Shown here in pieces: positions 25,793 to 35,273 of a stretch of DNA of 64,000 bases; the stretch's first letter is position 1; each line of letters begins with the position of its first letter. This stretch comes from Celerinatantimonas sp046054165 (lineage in GTDB: Bacteria; Pseudomonadota; Gammaproteobacteria; Enterobacterales; Celerinatantimonadaceae). The translations under genes were made by a program, and so were the position numbers. A model generated the notes under the pieces. It was given only the letters and a program-made list of their open reading frames with translations. It ran no database searches and was not told the origin of the DNA. Where the stretch lies: the NCBI RefSeq assembly GCF_046054165.1, contig NZ_JBFNXK010000015.1, forward strand, positions 1-64,000. Reading direction: 5' to 3'.

Positions 25793-25952
25793 GTAATGGC
25801 ATAATATTAACGTGAAGTTGGGAAGGTTACGTTAAGGAAGTTAATACTTCTCAAAAACAATCAATGAGTGGCGACCAATGAGGCCAACTGCTCATTAAGG
25901 CCCATATTTAGAACTACTTTTACAATTATAATTCGTTATTAAGGAGCAGATA

Positions 25953-27533
25953 ATGATTAACGAAACGGTGATCGAGCTTTCTCGATGGCAGTTCGCCCTC
26001 ACCGCGCTATATCACTTCCTGTTCGTGCCGTTGACATTGGGGTTAACCTTTTTGTTGGCGATCATGGAAACCACATATGTAATCACAGGTCGTCAGATAT
26101 ACCGCGATATGACGAAATTCTGGGGAAAACTTTTCGGGATTAACTTCGCATTAGGGGTTTCTACCGGGTTAACCATGGAATTTCAGTTTGGTACTAACTG
26201 GTCGTATTATTCTCACTACGTTGGCGATATCTTCGGTGCCCCTCTCGCTATCGAAGGTTTAATGGCATTCTTCCTAGAATCGACACTCGTCGGCTTATTC
26301 TTCTTCGGTTGGGAACGAATGAGCAAAGTGAAACATTTGGTTGTCACTTGGCTCGTCGCTCTGGGTTCAAACCTTTCTGCACTGTGGATCCTTATCGCAA
26401 ACGGCTGGATGCAAAACCCAGTAGGTGCTGAATTTAACTACCAAACCATGCGAATGGAATTGACCAGTTTCACCGATCTGTTCCTTAATCCTGTCGCGCA
26501 AGTTAAATTTGTTCACACCGTTTCTGCCGGTTATTGTACCGGCGCGATGTTCATTCTGGCTATTTCAGCCTATTACCTGTTAAAACACCGGGATTTAGCT
26601 TTTGCTCGCCGATCATTTGCCATCGCGGCTGCCTTTGGTCTGGCTGCAAGCCTAAGTGTCATCGTGCTGGGTGACGAATCCGGGTATGAAATGGGTGACG
26701 TACAAAAAACTAAACTAGCGGCTATTGAAGGCGAATGGGAAACATCTCCCGCTCCGGCAGCATGGACTCTCATTGGTTTTCCAAATCAGGAACTTCATGA
26801 AACCCAATACTCTATTAAAATTCCGGGTGTATTAGGCCTGATTGCAACTCGTTCAATCGATGAACAAGTGAGTGGTCTACGGGATCTAATGAAATATCAT
26901 CGTCAGCGGATTATCAATGGTATTTATGCTTACCAGCTTTTAGCTAAATTAAAAGCCGGGACTGCCACTGATGAAGAAAAAGCTAACTTTGATAAAGTCA
27001 AAAACGATCTGGGTTATGGCCTACTGGTGAAACCTTTCTCTGAAGATATGTATCATGTAACGCCAGAGGCTATCGATAGAGCGGTTCAAAATAGTATTCC
27101 TCAAGTGGCTCCTTTATTCTGGGCATTCCGAATTATGGTCGCTTGTGGTGGGTTGATGTTGCTGATTTTCTTGGCTTCTTTTTATCAAAATGCTCGACGT
27201 AAAATTGGTCAGAACCGCCTGTTTCTGAAAATCTGTATGTTCGGACTTCCACTTCCTTGGCTCGCATGTGAAGCTGGCTGGTTTGTCGCCGAATTTGGTC
27301 GTCAACCTTGGGCGATTGGTGAAATTCTTCCGACTAGTCTTGCAGCTTCCAGCTTATCTGAAGCGGATATTCTGACAACACTAATTGGTATGATTGCTCT
27401 TTACACTATCTTCTTAGTCGCTGAGGCATACCTGATGATCCGTTTTGCCAAACAAGGACCCTCAAGTCTGCATACAGGTCGTTATGCCTTAGAGCAAGAA
27501 GTTAAATCAGCAACAGCTAATAAGGAGATTTAA
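25953..27533 (+). CDS. cydA: cytochrome bd ubiquinol oxidase subunit I CydA
   Basis: Haem-bearing subunit of the inner-membrane bd oxidase. The 526-residue protein opens LSRWQFALTALYHFLFVPLTLG with the haem b595 ligand His. It has GVSTGLTMEFQFGTNWSYYSHYVGDIFG, the haem b558 region HTVSAGYCTGAMF, a quinol-binding Q loop of the long type (about residues 245-385) and GWFVAEFGRQPWAIGEILPT. AAGGAG precedes the start. It is followed after 3 nt by cydB. Confidence 0.98.
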   Translation: MINETVIELSRWQFALTALYHFLFVPLTLGLTFLLAIMETTYVITGRQIYRDMTKFWGKLFGINFALGVSTGLTMEFQFGTNWSYYSHYVGDIFGAPLAIEGLMAFFLESTLVGLFFFGWERMSKVKHLVVTWLVALGSNLSALWILIANGWMQNPVGAEFNYQTMRMELTSFTDLFLNPVAQVKFVHTVSAGYCTGAMFILAISAYYLLKHRDLAFARRSFAIAAAFGLAASLSVIVLGDESGYEMGDVQKTKLAAIEGEWETSPAPAAWTLIGFPNQELHETQYSIKIPGVLGLIATRSIDEQVSGLRDLMKYHRQRIINGIYAYQLLAKLKAGTATDEEKANFDKVKNDLGYGLLVKPFSEDMYHVTPEAIDRAVQNSIPQVAPLFWAFRIMVACGGLMLLIFLASFYQNARRKIGQNRLFLKICMFGLPLPWLACEAGWFVAEFGRQPWAIGEILPTSLAASSLSEADILTTLIGMIALYTIFLVAEAYLMIRFAKQGPSSLHTGRYALEQEVKSATANKEI

Positions 27534-27536
27534 CTG

Positions 27537-28673
27537 ATGGATTATCAAGTTCTTAAATTCATCTGGTGGATTTTAATCGGTGTGCTGCTTGTCGGTTTCA
27601 CAATCACAGATGGTTTCGATATGGGTGTCGGTACGTTACTGCGAGTTTTAGGTAAATCGGATACCGAACGTCGAGTTATGATCAACAGTATTGCCCCCCA
27701 TTGGGATGGCAACCAAGTATGGCTTGTGACTGCCGGTGGTGCTATTTTCGCAGCATGGCCTATCGTGTATGCGACATCATTCTCTGGCTTCTATCTCGCC
27801 ATCGTATTAGCGTTGGCTGCATTATGGTTTCGTCCGGTCGGTTTTGACTACCGTTCCAAACTAGAAAACAGCAAATGGCGCAATGCATGGGATTGGGGTA
27901 TTACATTCGGTTCATTTGTGCCACCTTTAATTTTTGGTGTTGCATTCGGGAACCTACTTCAAGGTGTACCATTCCATTTTGACGAATATATGCGCTCGTT
28001 CTATACCGGCTCATTCTTTGCCCTGCTAAATCCTTTCGGGATTTTGGCTGGACTAGTCAGTGTCATGATGGTTGTGACTCAAGGCGCAGCTTGGTTACAG
28101 ATGAAAACGGATTCAGACTTATTGATCCGGGCCCGTAAATGTACAGTGATTACTGGGATTTTAAGTGCAATACTGTTTGCACTGGCTGGTGTTTGGCTGG
28201 CTTATGGCATTGATGGATATACCTTAACCAGTGCCGTTAATGCGAATCAAGATCTCACACCGCTGATGAAGCAGGCCACTGTAACTCCAGGGGCATGGCT
28301 AGTTAACTATAGCAAATATCCAATTCTGATTGTGGCGCCAGTACTGGGGATCGGTGGGATGTTAATCGCGGCTCTTGCCTCACTAAAACAAAAAGGCGGA
28401 CTAGCTTTCCTGTTCTCCTCATTAGGGATTGCCGGTATTATTTTCACAGCGGGTGGTTCGATGTTCCCATTCCTTATGCCTTCAAGCACAAATCCAGCCA
28501 TGAGCTTGACTGTTTGGGATGCAACTTCAAGTCAACATACGCTACTGATTATGTTTTTTGTGGCTTGTGTCATGGTGCCTATCGTACTGCTCTACACCCT
28601 GTGGAATTACTGGGTTATGCGGGGACGGTTAAGTTCGAAACACATTGAAGATAACAGTCATTCACTCTACTAA
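27537..28673 (+). CDS. cydB: cytochrome bd ubiquinol oxidase subunit II CydB
   Basis: Second integral subunit of the bd oxidase, 378 aa, about eight membrane segments. The N-terminal FIWWILIGVLLVGFTITDGFDMGVG and the NSIAPHWDGNQVWLVTAGGAIFAAWP block are diagnostic. It lies between cydA and the small cydX gene, with spacing that suggests one mRNA. Confidence 0.98.
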   Translation: MDYQVLKFIWWILIGVLLVGFTITDGFDMGVGTLLRVLGKSDTERRVMINSIAPHWDGNQVWLVTAGGAIFAAWPIVYATSFSGFYLAIVLALAALWFRPVGFDYRSKLENSKWRNAWDWGITFGSFVPPLIFGVAFGNLLQGVPFHFDEYMRSFYTGSFFALLNPFGILAGLVSVMMVVTQGAAWLQMKTDSDLLIRARKCTVITGILSAILFALAGVWLAYGIDGYTLTSAVNANQDLTPLMKQATVTPGAWLVNYSKYPILIVAPVLGIGGMLIAALASLKQKGGLAFLFSSLGIAGIIFTAGGSMFPFLMPSSTNPAMSLTVWDATSSQHTLLIMFFVACVMVPIVLLYTLWNYWVMRGRLSSKHIEDNSHSLY

Positions 28674-28685
28674 GGGAGTACAGTT

Positions 28686-28814
28686 ATGTGGTATTTTGCT
28701 TGGGTTTTAGGTGTACTTCTAGCATGTGCTTTTGGCGTTATCAATGCAACATGGCTAGAATTCCAAGGTTATGAAGGTGAAGAGGTTGAGCAAGACCAAG
28801 GATCAAACCAATAA
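28686..28814 (+). CDS. cydX: cytochrome bd small subunit CydX
   Basis: A 42-codon gene reading MWYFAWVLGVLLACAFGVIN then ATWLE and an acidic tail (GYEGEEVEQDQGSNQ). One transmembrane helix beginning MWYFAWVLG and the conserved W-LE after it match CydX, which stabilises the haem environment of CydAB. AGGGAG lies about 10 nt upstream. It is 12 nt after cydB, and its last 44 nt overlap the start of cydD in another frame. Confidence 0.95.
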   Translation: MWYFAWVLGVLLACAFGVINATWLEFQGYEGEEVEQDQGSNQ

Positions 28815-30507
28815 GTCCAGTAACCTGCTCAAAAACCTGCAAGCGCAGCAACGGCAACAGTTCGTTGCTGCTCTTATTGCAGGGGCGATAATCACGCTTT
28901 CGATTATTGCTCAAGCAGCATTATTGGCAACTCTCATTAGCCAGCTTATTCTGGCCCATCAATTTTCATTAAATCTCGTTTATTGGCTCACAGCGACATT
29001 ACTCATCCGGGCCGCAGCCGGTTATATGAAAGATCGATGCTGTGCGAAAGCTAGTACTGAAATTCGTTCCTCTTTGAGGGCCCGGTTAATCGAGCATTTA
29101 GCGAAGCTTGGCCCGGCCAGACAAGTCATCGATATGGATGGCGGACTTTCAACAACTGTTTATGAGCAAGTTGATGCTCTAGATGATTATTTCAGCCGAT
29201 ATCAAATCCAGGCCATGCTCTGTGTATTTATTCCATTGGCAATTTTAATCACTGCCGCCTGTGTCTCTTGGTTTGCGTTTGCTGTCTTTATTCTCACAGC
29301 CCCCATGGTCATCTACTTTATGATCTTGGTCGGCCAAAAAGCAGCGGATGCCAATCGTCGCCAATTTGCCGTACTCGCGGTTCTATCGAATCAATTTGTG
29401 GATTTAACGCGGGGATTATTTCAGTTACGTCTCTTAAGCCGTGAAAAATCAGCGGAACAACGACTTCGCTATAGTGCAGAAGCCTATCAATCCACGACGA
29501 TGAAGGTATTGCGGCTCGCTTTTTTATCGACCGCTACGCTCGAATTATTTGCTTCTGTATCCATTGCTATTGTAGCGCTGATACTGGGTTTGGGTCTCAT
29601 CCAACAGGTCCCCGGATATAAAGGTGAAATCTTTTTAAATCTACATGATGCACTGTTTATGTTACTGCTCGCTCCAGAGTTCTATCTCCCATTGCGGCAA
29701 CTGGGCGCTGATTATCATGCCAAACAAAAAGCAATCGCTGCGGCAGATAGTATTTTGAATATACTATCGGTTGAACTCGTCGAACCCAATGCACAGACGG
29801 AACAGACTGTCGACGCAGCAACACAACCTATTTGTTTTAAAGAAATCGACTGGCAAATTGATCAGCGCTATTTATTACAAGGCATCAATCTGACTATTCA
29901 ACCCGGAGAACGCGTGTGGCTCAGCGGCGAATCAGGGGCTGGTAAATCAAGTTTATTGAATTTACTCCTCGGTTTTACTCAAGATTATCAGGGGGAACTG
30001 TTCATTGGCTCGGTCTCACTGCGTCACGTTAATTTAGATCATTGGCGTAAACAGTTAGCCTGGCTACCTCAAACGCCTGAATGGGTCAGTGGAACACTAG
30101 CTCAAAATCTAATCCTTGGTTTGGGATCCGTCACCGATATTCAGGTTGCCCACGCACTAGTTCAAGCTGAAGCCAAAGCCTTCGTTCAGGCTTTGCCATT
30201 GGGTCTGGATACACCTATTTCTGAATTAGGTAGCGGCTTATCCGGTGGACAATTGCAGCGTCTCTCAATTGCTCGGGCCATTCTCACCGATGCCCCGGTC
30301 TGGCTATTAGATGAACCCTGTGCACACCTTGATCCGGAAACGACTGCGGCAATTTATGCCACATTAGAGAAAGTAACTCGAGGGAAAACGACCTTGCTTA
30401 TCAGCCATGATACTCATCCAATCAGTTGGTGTGACCGTTCATTGCAAATGCAACTGGGACAACTTCACCGAGCAAACATGGTAACGGAACAAGAGATCAG
30501 TGCATGA
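28771..30507 (+). CDS. cydD: heterodimeric ABC exporter subunit CydD
   Basis: One half of the CydDC transporter needed for cytochrome bd assembly (export of cysteine/glutathione, haem handling). The 578-residue protein has an N-terminal six-helix membrane domain and a C-terminal ATPase with Walker A SGESGAGKSS, the signature LSGGQLQRLS and Walker B VWLLDEPCAHLD. The start lies inside cydX; no later start codon precedes the conserved region, so the overlap is probably real. The stop overlaps cydC (ATGA). Confidence 0.94.
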   Translation: MKVKRLSKTKDQTNKSSNLLKNLQAQQRQQFVAALIAGAIITLSIIAQAALLATLISQLILAHQFSLNLVYWLTATLLIRAAAGYMKDRCCAKASTEIRSSLRARLIEHLAKLGPARQVIDMDGGLSTTVYEQVDALDDYFSRYQIQAMLCVFIPLAILITAACVSWFAFAVFILTAPMVIYFMILVGQKAADANRRQFAVLAVLSNQFVDLTRGLFQLRLLSREKSAEQRLRYSAEAYQSTTMKVLRLAFLSTATLELFASVSIAIVALILGLGLIQQVPGYKGEIFLNLHDALFMLLLAPEFYLPLRQLGADYHAKQKAIAAADSILNILSVELVEPNAQTEQTVDAATQPICFKEIDWQIDQRYLLQGINLTIQPGERVWLSGESGAGKSSLLNLLLGFTQDYQGELFIGSVSLRHVNLDHWRKQLAWLPQTPEWVSGTLAQNLILGLGSVTDIQVAHALVQAEAKAFVQALPLGLDTPISELGSGLSGGQLQRLSIARAILTDAPVWLLDEPCAHLDPETTAAIYATLEKVTRGKTTLLISHDTHPISWCDRSLQMQLGQLHRANMVTEQEISA

Positions 30508-32156
30508 AGTATAATCATAAACTAACCATTCGCACTTTAACGCATACCGAAAGCGGCATGTTATGGCTTGCTTTATTGCTTGGACTCATCGCGAGCCTGT
30601 CGGCAGTCTTTTTATTGGCTGTATCAGGCTGGTTTATCACTGCGGCAGGCTTAGCTGGAGTCGCAGGCGCTATCCTTAGTTTTAACTATTTTACCCCCGG
30701 AGCTATTATCCGGCTGATGGCTATTTTAAGAACCAGTGGACGTTATTTTGAACAGCTGACTGCACATCATCATCTTCTCAGTTTGCTCAAAGAATTACGG
30801 CTCTGGGTTTGGAATCAGCTATCTCGTCACGCCCTTCCCCAATCCTTAAAAATTGGGGATCTCCTGCAACGAATCGTTAGTGATGTTGATCTCTTAAATC
30901 GATGGCCGCTTCAAGTTTGGATGCCCCGAATCTATGCCTGGGTTGCCTGTATTGTTTATCTCATTGTGATCCAAATATTTGTTCCGGTCGCCTTATTGCC
31001 CATGGCATCTGGATTAATCGTCAATTGTGTCGTCCTTCCCTGGCTAAGTTATCGATTAGGGAAAAAACTGATTTGGCAGTTGCAACTAATTGGGATCTAC
31101 CGGCGTTCGCGTTTCATTAATTTATTTGGCGCACTTATTACGCTATCTATTCGGGGGCGTTGGCAAAACTACGCACAGCGATTGTTTCATTTTGATAAGC
31201 GGCAATTTAGCATTGAATATCGAATGCAGGTCATCGCAGCGGCCACTCGTCACATGATGTTGGCCATTACAGCCATGACTATTGCCAGTAGTTGTATCTT
31301 GGCTGCACCTCAATTAGAGGCGGGAACAGTCAACGGCTCCGTATTTGCCGGATTATTATTTGCTCTATTGGGCTTAAACGAAGTATTGAGCCCGTTAGCT
31401 ATGAGTTTTATCGGCACAGCTCAAGCACAGGTTGGCGTGAAACGTTTAAATCAAATGCGTCCCAAGCATCCCATCGAAACCCCCGAACCCAACCGTGAAC
31501 TTGCGCCCATTCAATCGATCACGCTAGATCAGATAGATGTTCGCAAAACAGGTGCCGTAAATGGGATTACCGATCTCACGGTTGTCTTTGAAAGCGCGAA
31601 GCCAGTTTGGCTCAAAGGACCCAGTGGCATTGGGAAAAGTACACTCCTCGATACATTGGCCAATCAATTACAGCCACAGCAGGGACATATCCACTACAAT
31701 GGAGAGCCCCTCTCACTTGAACAACGATTGCATTATCAATCTAAAATTGGCTATCTTCCCCAACGCCCATATATTTTTAATCAAACTATTGCCGCTAACC
31801 TACGGTTGGCGAATGAACAAGCTTCAGAGCAGCAATTACAAGATGTTCTAACAGCGGTAGGTCTTTGGAATTGGGTACAACATCTTCCTCAACAACTAGA
31901 TACATTGCTAGGAGCACAAGGGAATAATATCTCCGGAGGTCAGGCCAGACGACTGGGTTTAGCTCGAGTTTTACTTCAGGATACAGATGTATTATTGCTG
32001 GATGAACCCTTTGAGGGCCTGGATCAACAATCCATTAGCACCGTAAGTACAGCACTCGCAACACACTATACCGCACCAATTTTAGTGATTGCGAGCCATC
32101 TTGAAGTCCCATTGTTTAGCGATTATACCGTATTGGAACTTCAAGCTAAGCCCTAA
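30504..32156 (+). CDS. cydC: heterodimeric ABC exporter subunit CydC
   Basis: Partner of CydD, 550 aa. The N-terminal GMLWLALLLGLIASLSAVFLLAVSGWFITAAGLAG (cited region, residues about 18-52) is typical of CydC. The ATPase domain has GPSGIGKST, ISGGQARRLGLARVLL and VLLLDEPFEGLD. With cydABX upstream, the locus encodes the whole bd oxidase and its assembly transporter in one run, unlike E. coli, where cydDC lies elsewhere. Confidence 0.94.
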   Translation: MKYNHKLTIRTLTHTESGMLWLALLLGLIASLSAVFLLAVSGWFITAAGLAGVAGAILSFNYFTPGAIIRLMAILRTSGRYFEQLTAHHHLLSLLKELRLWVWNQLSRHALPQSLKIGDLLQRIVSDVDLLNRWPLQVWMPRIYAWVACIVYLIVIQIFVPVALLPMASGLIVNCVVLPWLSYRLGKKLIWQLQLIGIYRRSRFINLFGALITLSIRGRWQNYAQRLFHFDKRQFSIEYRMQVIAAATRHMMLAITAMTIASSCILAAPQLEAGTVNGSVFAGLLFALLGLNEVLSPLAMSFIGTAQAQVGVKRLNQMRPKHPIETPEPNRELAPIQSITLDQIDVRKTGAVNGITDLTVVFESAKPVWLKGPSGIGKSTLLDTLANQLQPQQGHIHYNGEPLSLEQRLHYQSKIGYLPQRPYIFNQTIAANLRLANEQASEQQLQDVLTAVGLWNWVQHLPQQLDTLLGAQGNNISGGQARRLGLARVLLQDTDVLLLDEPFEGLDQQSISTVSTALATHYTAPILVIASHLEVPLFSDYTVLELQAKP

Positions 32157-32196
32157 GCCATCATGGTTTGGACCATTGCCAATGCATCGCATCATC

Positions 32197-32226
32197 AAAA
32201 ATGCCAGCGATATTTGCTGGCATTTT
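32197..32226. terminator. bidirectional terminator between cydC and fabY
   Basis: AAAATGCCAGC and GCTGGCATTTT form a perfect 11-bp stem with a 7-nt loop and A/T tracts at both ends. It sits between convergent genes. Confidence 0.88.
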
Positions 32227-32237
32227 GATTTAAAACT

Positions 32238-34085
32238 TTAAATATAATCTTTAAACGGATTTTCTTGCGGCAATGGAATCGCATGTTCAAAACCGCTTAA
32301 TTTTAGCTGTGTCGGCTCAATAGAAACATCCTTTTCATCCATCACCGCTTCGCCAAATGAATAAAGCATCGTCTCATCACCTTGGGTCGCCTTATCATCA
32401 GCAGCGATTACCCGCTGCGCAACGGTCTCATTACGTGCAACATACTCATCTATCGCCTGTTTACCATAACGCTTAGAGAGCATTGCCAGCGTTTTTTGAG
32501 GAGACAAAACCAATCCAGAGGCATTATTTCCACCAAATCCTTTGGCATTTAAAATAACCCCCTGACATTTTTCACCCTGAGGCCCGACAAAATGATGATC
32601 GGTCAGAATATTCAGATTAGAACAATGAACATCATCCGCAATATGATCGATAGTTTTAATACCCGGAATATATCCATATTTCCAGACGCCTAATGCCGCT
32701 ATCAATTGATCACCTGCTGCAACTCCCATTGAGTGGCCAACATAAGATTTAATCGCTGTAACAGGCCAACTTTTAATTCCAAAAGTTTTGGCGACTTCAT
32801 TCAATATATGACTTTCTGTTACACGGTTTTGCGGGGTTCCGGTTCCGTGCGCATGGACATAGGTAGATTGCAACGCCTCATCACCTAAAATAGCTTTTGC
32901 TAATGCGGTCGCTTTTGCCATGGTCACATAATTTCCGACACCCGGCGCAGAAATAGATTTTTTATTAGCATCGGCATTTACAAAGACATCAGCAACTGAG
33001 CCATAGATATTAGCGCCTAGCTGTAATGCTAATTGATCATCCATTAAAATAACAAACTGTGCAGATTCTCCCATAATGAAACCGGCATTATCCGAAAAGG
33101 GTCGACATGCCCGACGGTTATCCGGTTGATCCGTACCGTCAAGATTACACAGCTTATGATCTTCGGCTAAAGCGCCCATGACCCGGTAACCTTCCATCAA
33201 CTCCGCGACAATTGGAGCCTCAGCATTACCCACAATCACAACCCGTGCCAGGCCCTGTTGGATATCATTAATTCCTTGCCGCAAGTTATATAGAAACGTT
33301 GCGCAAGCCCCCATATTGGTCCCGGTATTACCAATAGAGCTTAATACATAGCTATTAATAAAATCAGCAGGCATTTGAGCAAATGACATAGCCATCATTT
33401 TTGAACTCACCCGACCACTAGTCAGCGGCGCCGCCATCATCCCGGCCATGGAGGATTCATCTATCTGCCCCATTGAACTCCCGGCATAAACACTCACTTG
33501 ATCGGGTGTAATGGCACTTAAGACATGACTCCATTCCAGACCTAACGAATTCATCATATCGGAAGCCCCATAAACACTCAGTTTCAATCCCCGGGGGTGA
33601 AAGCGAGCGTTGTAGAGTTTACCGGGATCAAATCCATGTGGAATATTGGCACCACTGCTAACCGGGAAGGAAACCGACTGAGGTAATAACGCATCCAGAG
33701 CACCATGAACCGTCACAATAACCTTGCTACCCTTCTCTTCAAGATGCCAATTATCCGGGATCTGATTAGGTAATTTACTCTTACGCAAGGTAAAACTGAT
33801 CCGATCATTTTCAGAACTTAATGAGGCTTGAGATTGATATAGCAAATGATCAGGGTCAAAACTATCGATCCGACGAACTAAAGTTCCTTGACGGATAGAC
33901 TCGATAACCTCAGCATCAATAGACTCGGCTTCAAGCCCCATTCGATGGGCGAGATCCTGCCAAGTGGATTGCATCTCATGTTCACTTAAAACATCTGCAA
34001 TCATCCGTTTATAACTGTGGAATCCCGAACTACGACCTGCCGCATTCACTCCACCAAATCCAACGATAACCGGTAACTTTGTCAT
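32238..34085 (-). CDS. fabY: beta-ketoacyl-ACP synthase FabY
   Basis: Long (615 aa) thiolase-fold ketosynthase like Pseudomonas FabY, which condenses acetyl-CoA with malonyl-ACP to begin fatty acid synthesis. The N-terminal LPVIVGFGGVNAAGRSS is characteristic. The active-site Cys is in NMGACATFLYN and the two His residues are in YVHAHGTGTPQNRVTE and TAIKSYVGHSMGVAAGD. The C-terminal GFGGNNASG completes the KAS pattern. The extra N-terminal 150 residues distinguish it from FabB and FabF. It is divergent from a GlxA-type regulator. Whether FabH is present elsewhere is not known. Confidence 0.85.
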   Translation of the reverse strand: MTKLPVIVGFGGVNAAGRSSGFHSYKRMIADVLSEHEMQSTWQDLAHRMGLEAESIDAEVIESIRQGTLVRRIDSFDPDHLLYQSQASLSSENDRISFTLRKSKLPNQIPDNWHLEEKGSKVIVTVHGALDALLPQSVSFPVSSGANIPHGFDPGKLYNARFHPRGLKLSVYGASDMMNSLGLEWSHVLSAITPDQVSVYAGSSMGQIDESSMAGMMAAPLTSGRVSSKMMAMSFAQMPADFINSYVLSSIGNTGTNMGACATFLYNLRQGINDIQQGLARVVIVGNAEAPIVAELMEGYRVMGALAEDHKLCNLDGTDQPDNRRACRPFSDNAGFIMGESAQFVILMDDQLALQLGANIYGSVADVFVNADANKKSISAPGVGNYVTMAKATALAKAILGDEALQSTYVHAHGTGTPQNRVTESHILNEVAKTFGIKSWPVTAIKSYVGHSMGVAAGDQLIAALGVWKYGYIPGIKTIDHIADDVHCSNLNILTDHHFVGPQGEKCQGVILNAKGFGGNNASGLVLSPQKTLAMLSKRYGKQAIDEYVARNETVAQRVIAADDKATQGDETMLYSFGEAVMDEKDVSIEPTQLKLSGFEHAIPLPQENPFKDYI

Positions 34086-34194
34086 TCTACTACCTAAACC
34101 AATCTGTTATGACACTATGATTACCAATTTATGATAGTCTGTAATCTGGTATTTATGCCAAAATATATTAAAAATAGGCCAATATGGATTTTTT

Positions 34195-35172
34195 ATGAAT
34201 GTTTCATTCGCCATTTACCCTCGCGCACTAGTCACCGGGATCTCATTAGCAACAGAAATGCTTTCAAGTGCGGCTAGCTTACGGGAACGTTCGCTACAAA
34301 AATCAGATCCACTAACCATCCAGCTCGTCGCTGTATCACTGCAACCCCAAAGACTGACTGGCGGACTCGTTCTCCAACCCAATACCACTTTTGAAGATCA
34401 TTCCTCCACTCAGGTCATTATACTGCCTCCCATGTGGGGAAATCCTATCGCCACCTTAAACAAGACCCCCATGCTCATACCATGGATCCTTGAACATTAT
34501 CGCAACGGTTGTCAGATTATTGCGACGGGTACCGGGGCCATCTGGTTAGCTGAAGCCGGATTATTAGATGGTCAGGTAGCCACAACTCACTGGTACTATT
34601 ATGAGAAATTTGCTGAGCGCTATCCTCGAGTAAAACTCAACCGCAAAGCCTCCATCACATCTGCAGATGGCATATACTGTACCCGGAGTATTAACTCTCA
34701 AGCGGAGATGATCCTCTATCTAATTACTGAATTCTTTGGTCAACGCATTGCAAGTATTATTGAAACTCAATATGGGCACGAGGTTTCTAAAACATCGTCT
34801 CAACCTTTTTATGAAATTGGAGGACAACTCCAGTTTGATGAGTCGATTGCTCTAGCACAAGATTGGATGAAACGGCATTTATCCGATGCCATTACGGCAC
34901 AAATCATTGCGGATCAGTGCTCTCTCCCCTTAAGAACCTTTAATCGAAAATTTAAAGAGCAGGTTGGCCAAACGCCGCATCAATATCTACAGCAAATACG
35001 GATTAATGCCGCACAGCAGCTGTTACGAGATTTCAGCATGTCCATTCAGGATGTTGCGGAACAGGTGGGATATAAAGATAGCTATCATTTTGCGACTCGT
35101 TTTAAACAAATCTGCCATTTTACACCTAGTGAATACCGGAAAATGGTGCAGGCTAAAATCTATAATGCTTAA
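34195..35172 (+). CDS. GlxA-type AraC-family transcriptional regulator
   Basis: A 325-residue regulator with an N-terminal DJ-1/PfpI-like domain (about 1-190; VIILPPMWG, CQIIATGTGAIWLAEAGLLDG) and a C-terminal AraC double helix-turn-helix (about 215-320; LPLRTFNRKFKEQVGQTPHQYL and IQDVAEQVGYKDSYHFATRFKQ). The Cys at the nucleophile elbow of active DJ-1 enzymes is replaced (GTGAIW), as in other sensory members. Divergent from fabY with a 109-bp gap, it may control that gene. The ligand is unknown. Confidence 0.85.
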   Translation: MNVSFAIYPRALVTGISLATEMLSSAASLRERSLQKSDPLTIQLVAVSLQPQRLTGGLVLQPNTTFEDHSSTQVIILPPMWGNPIATLNKTPMLIPWILEHYRNGCQIIATGTGAIWLAEAGLLDGQVATTHWYYYEKFAERYPRVKLNRKASITSADGIYCTRSINSQAEMILYLITEFFGQRIASIIETQYGHEVSKTSSQPFYEIGGQLQFDESIALAQDWMKRHLSDAITAQIIADQCSLPLRTFNRKFKEQVGQTPHQYLQQIRINAAQQLLRDFSMSIQDVAEQVGYKDSYHFATRFKQICHFTPSEYRKMVQAKIYNA

Positions 35173-35218
35173 TCCCTCAAAGTTATGCTCAGGATCCCAT
35201 CTATTCATTTAGATAAAA

Positions 35219-35246
35219 AAAGAGTGAACCACAGGGTTCACTCTTT
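35219..35246. terminator. bidirectional terminator between the GlxA-type gene and the GH1 gene
   Basis: Perfect 12-bp stem AAAGAGTGAACC / GGTTCACTCTTT with an ACAG loop, A-rich on the left and T-rich on the right. It lies between convergent genes. Confidence 0.9.
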
Positions 35247-35273
35247 AAATTTATTGCTACACATTGAGGACAC

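Larger units (their letters stand above)
25459..25952. other. 494-bp promoter and leader region of the cyd operon
   Basis: AT-rich, without a coding gene. It contains a perfect FNR box, a second imperfect FNR-like site, GTTAA repeats at 25831 and 25840 that could be ArcA half-sites, and a leader hairpin (AATGAG-TGGC paired with GCCA and CTCATT, 25863-25896). The cydA ribosome site AAGGAG follows. Confidence 0.65.

Noticed and set aside
25826..25845. GTTAA repeats as an ArcA site before cydA
   Set aside because: The two best half-sites are 9 bp apart rather than 10-11, so the match is too weak to list as a site.
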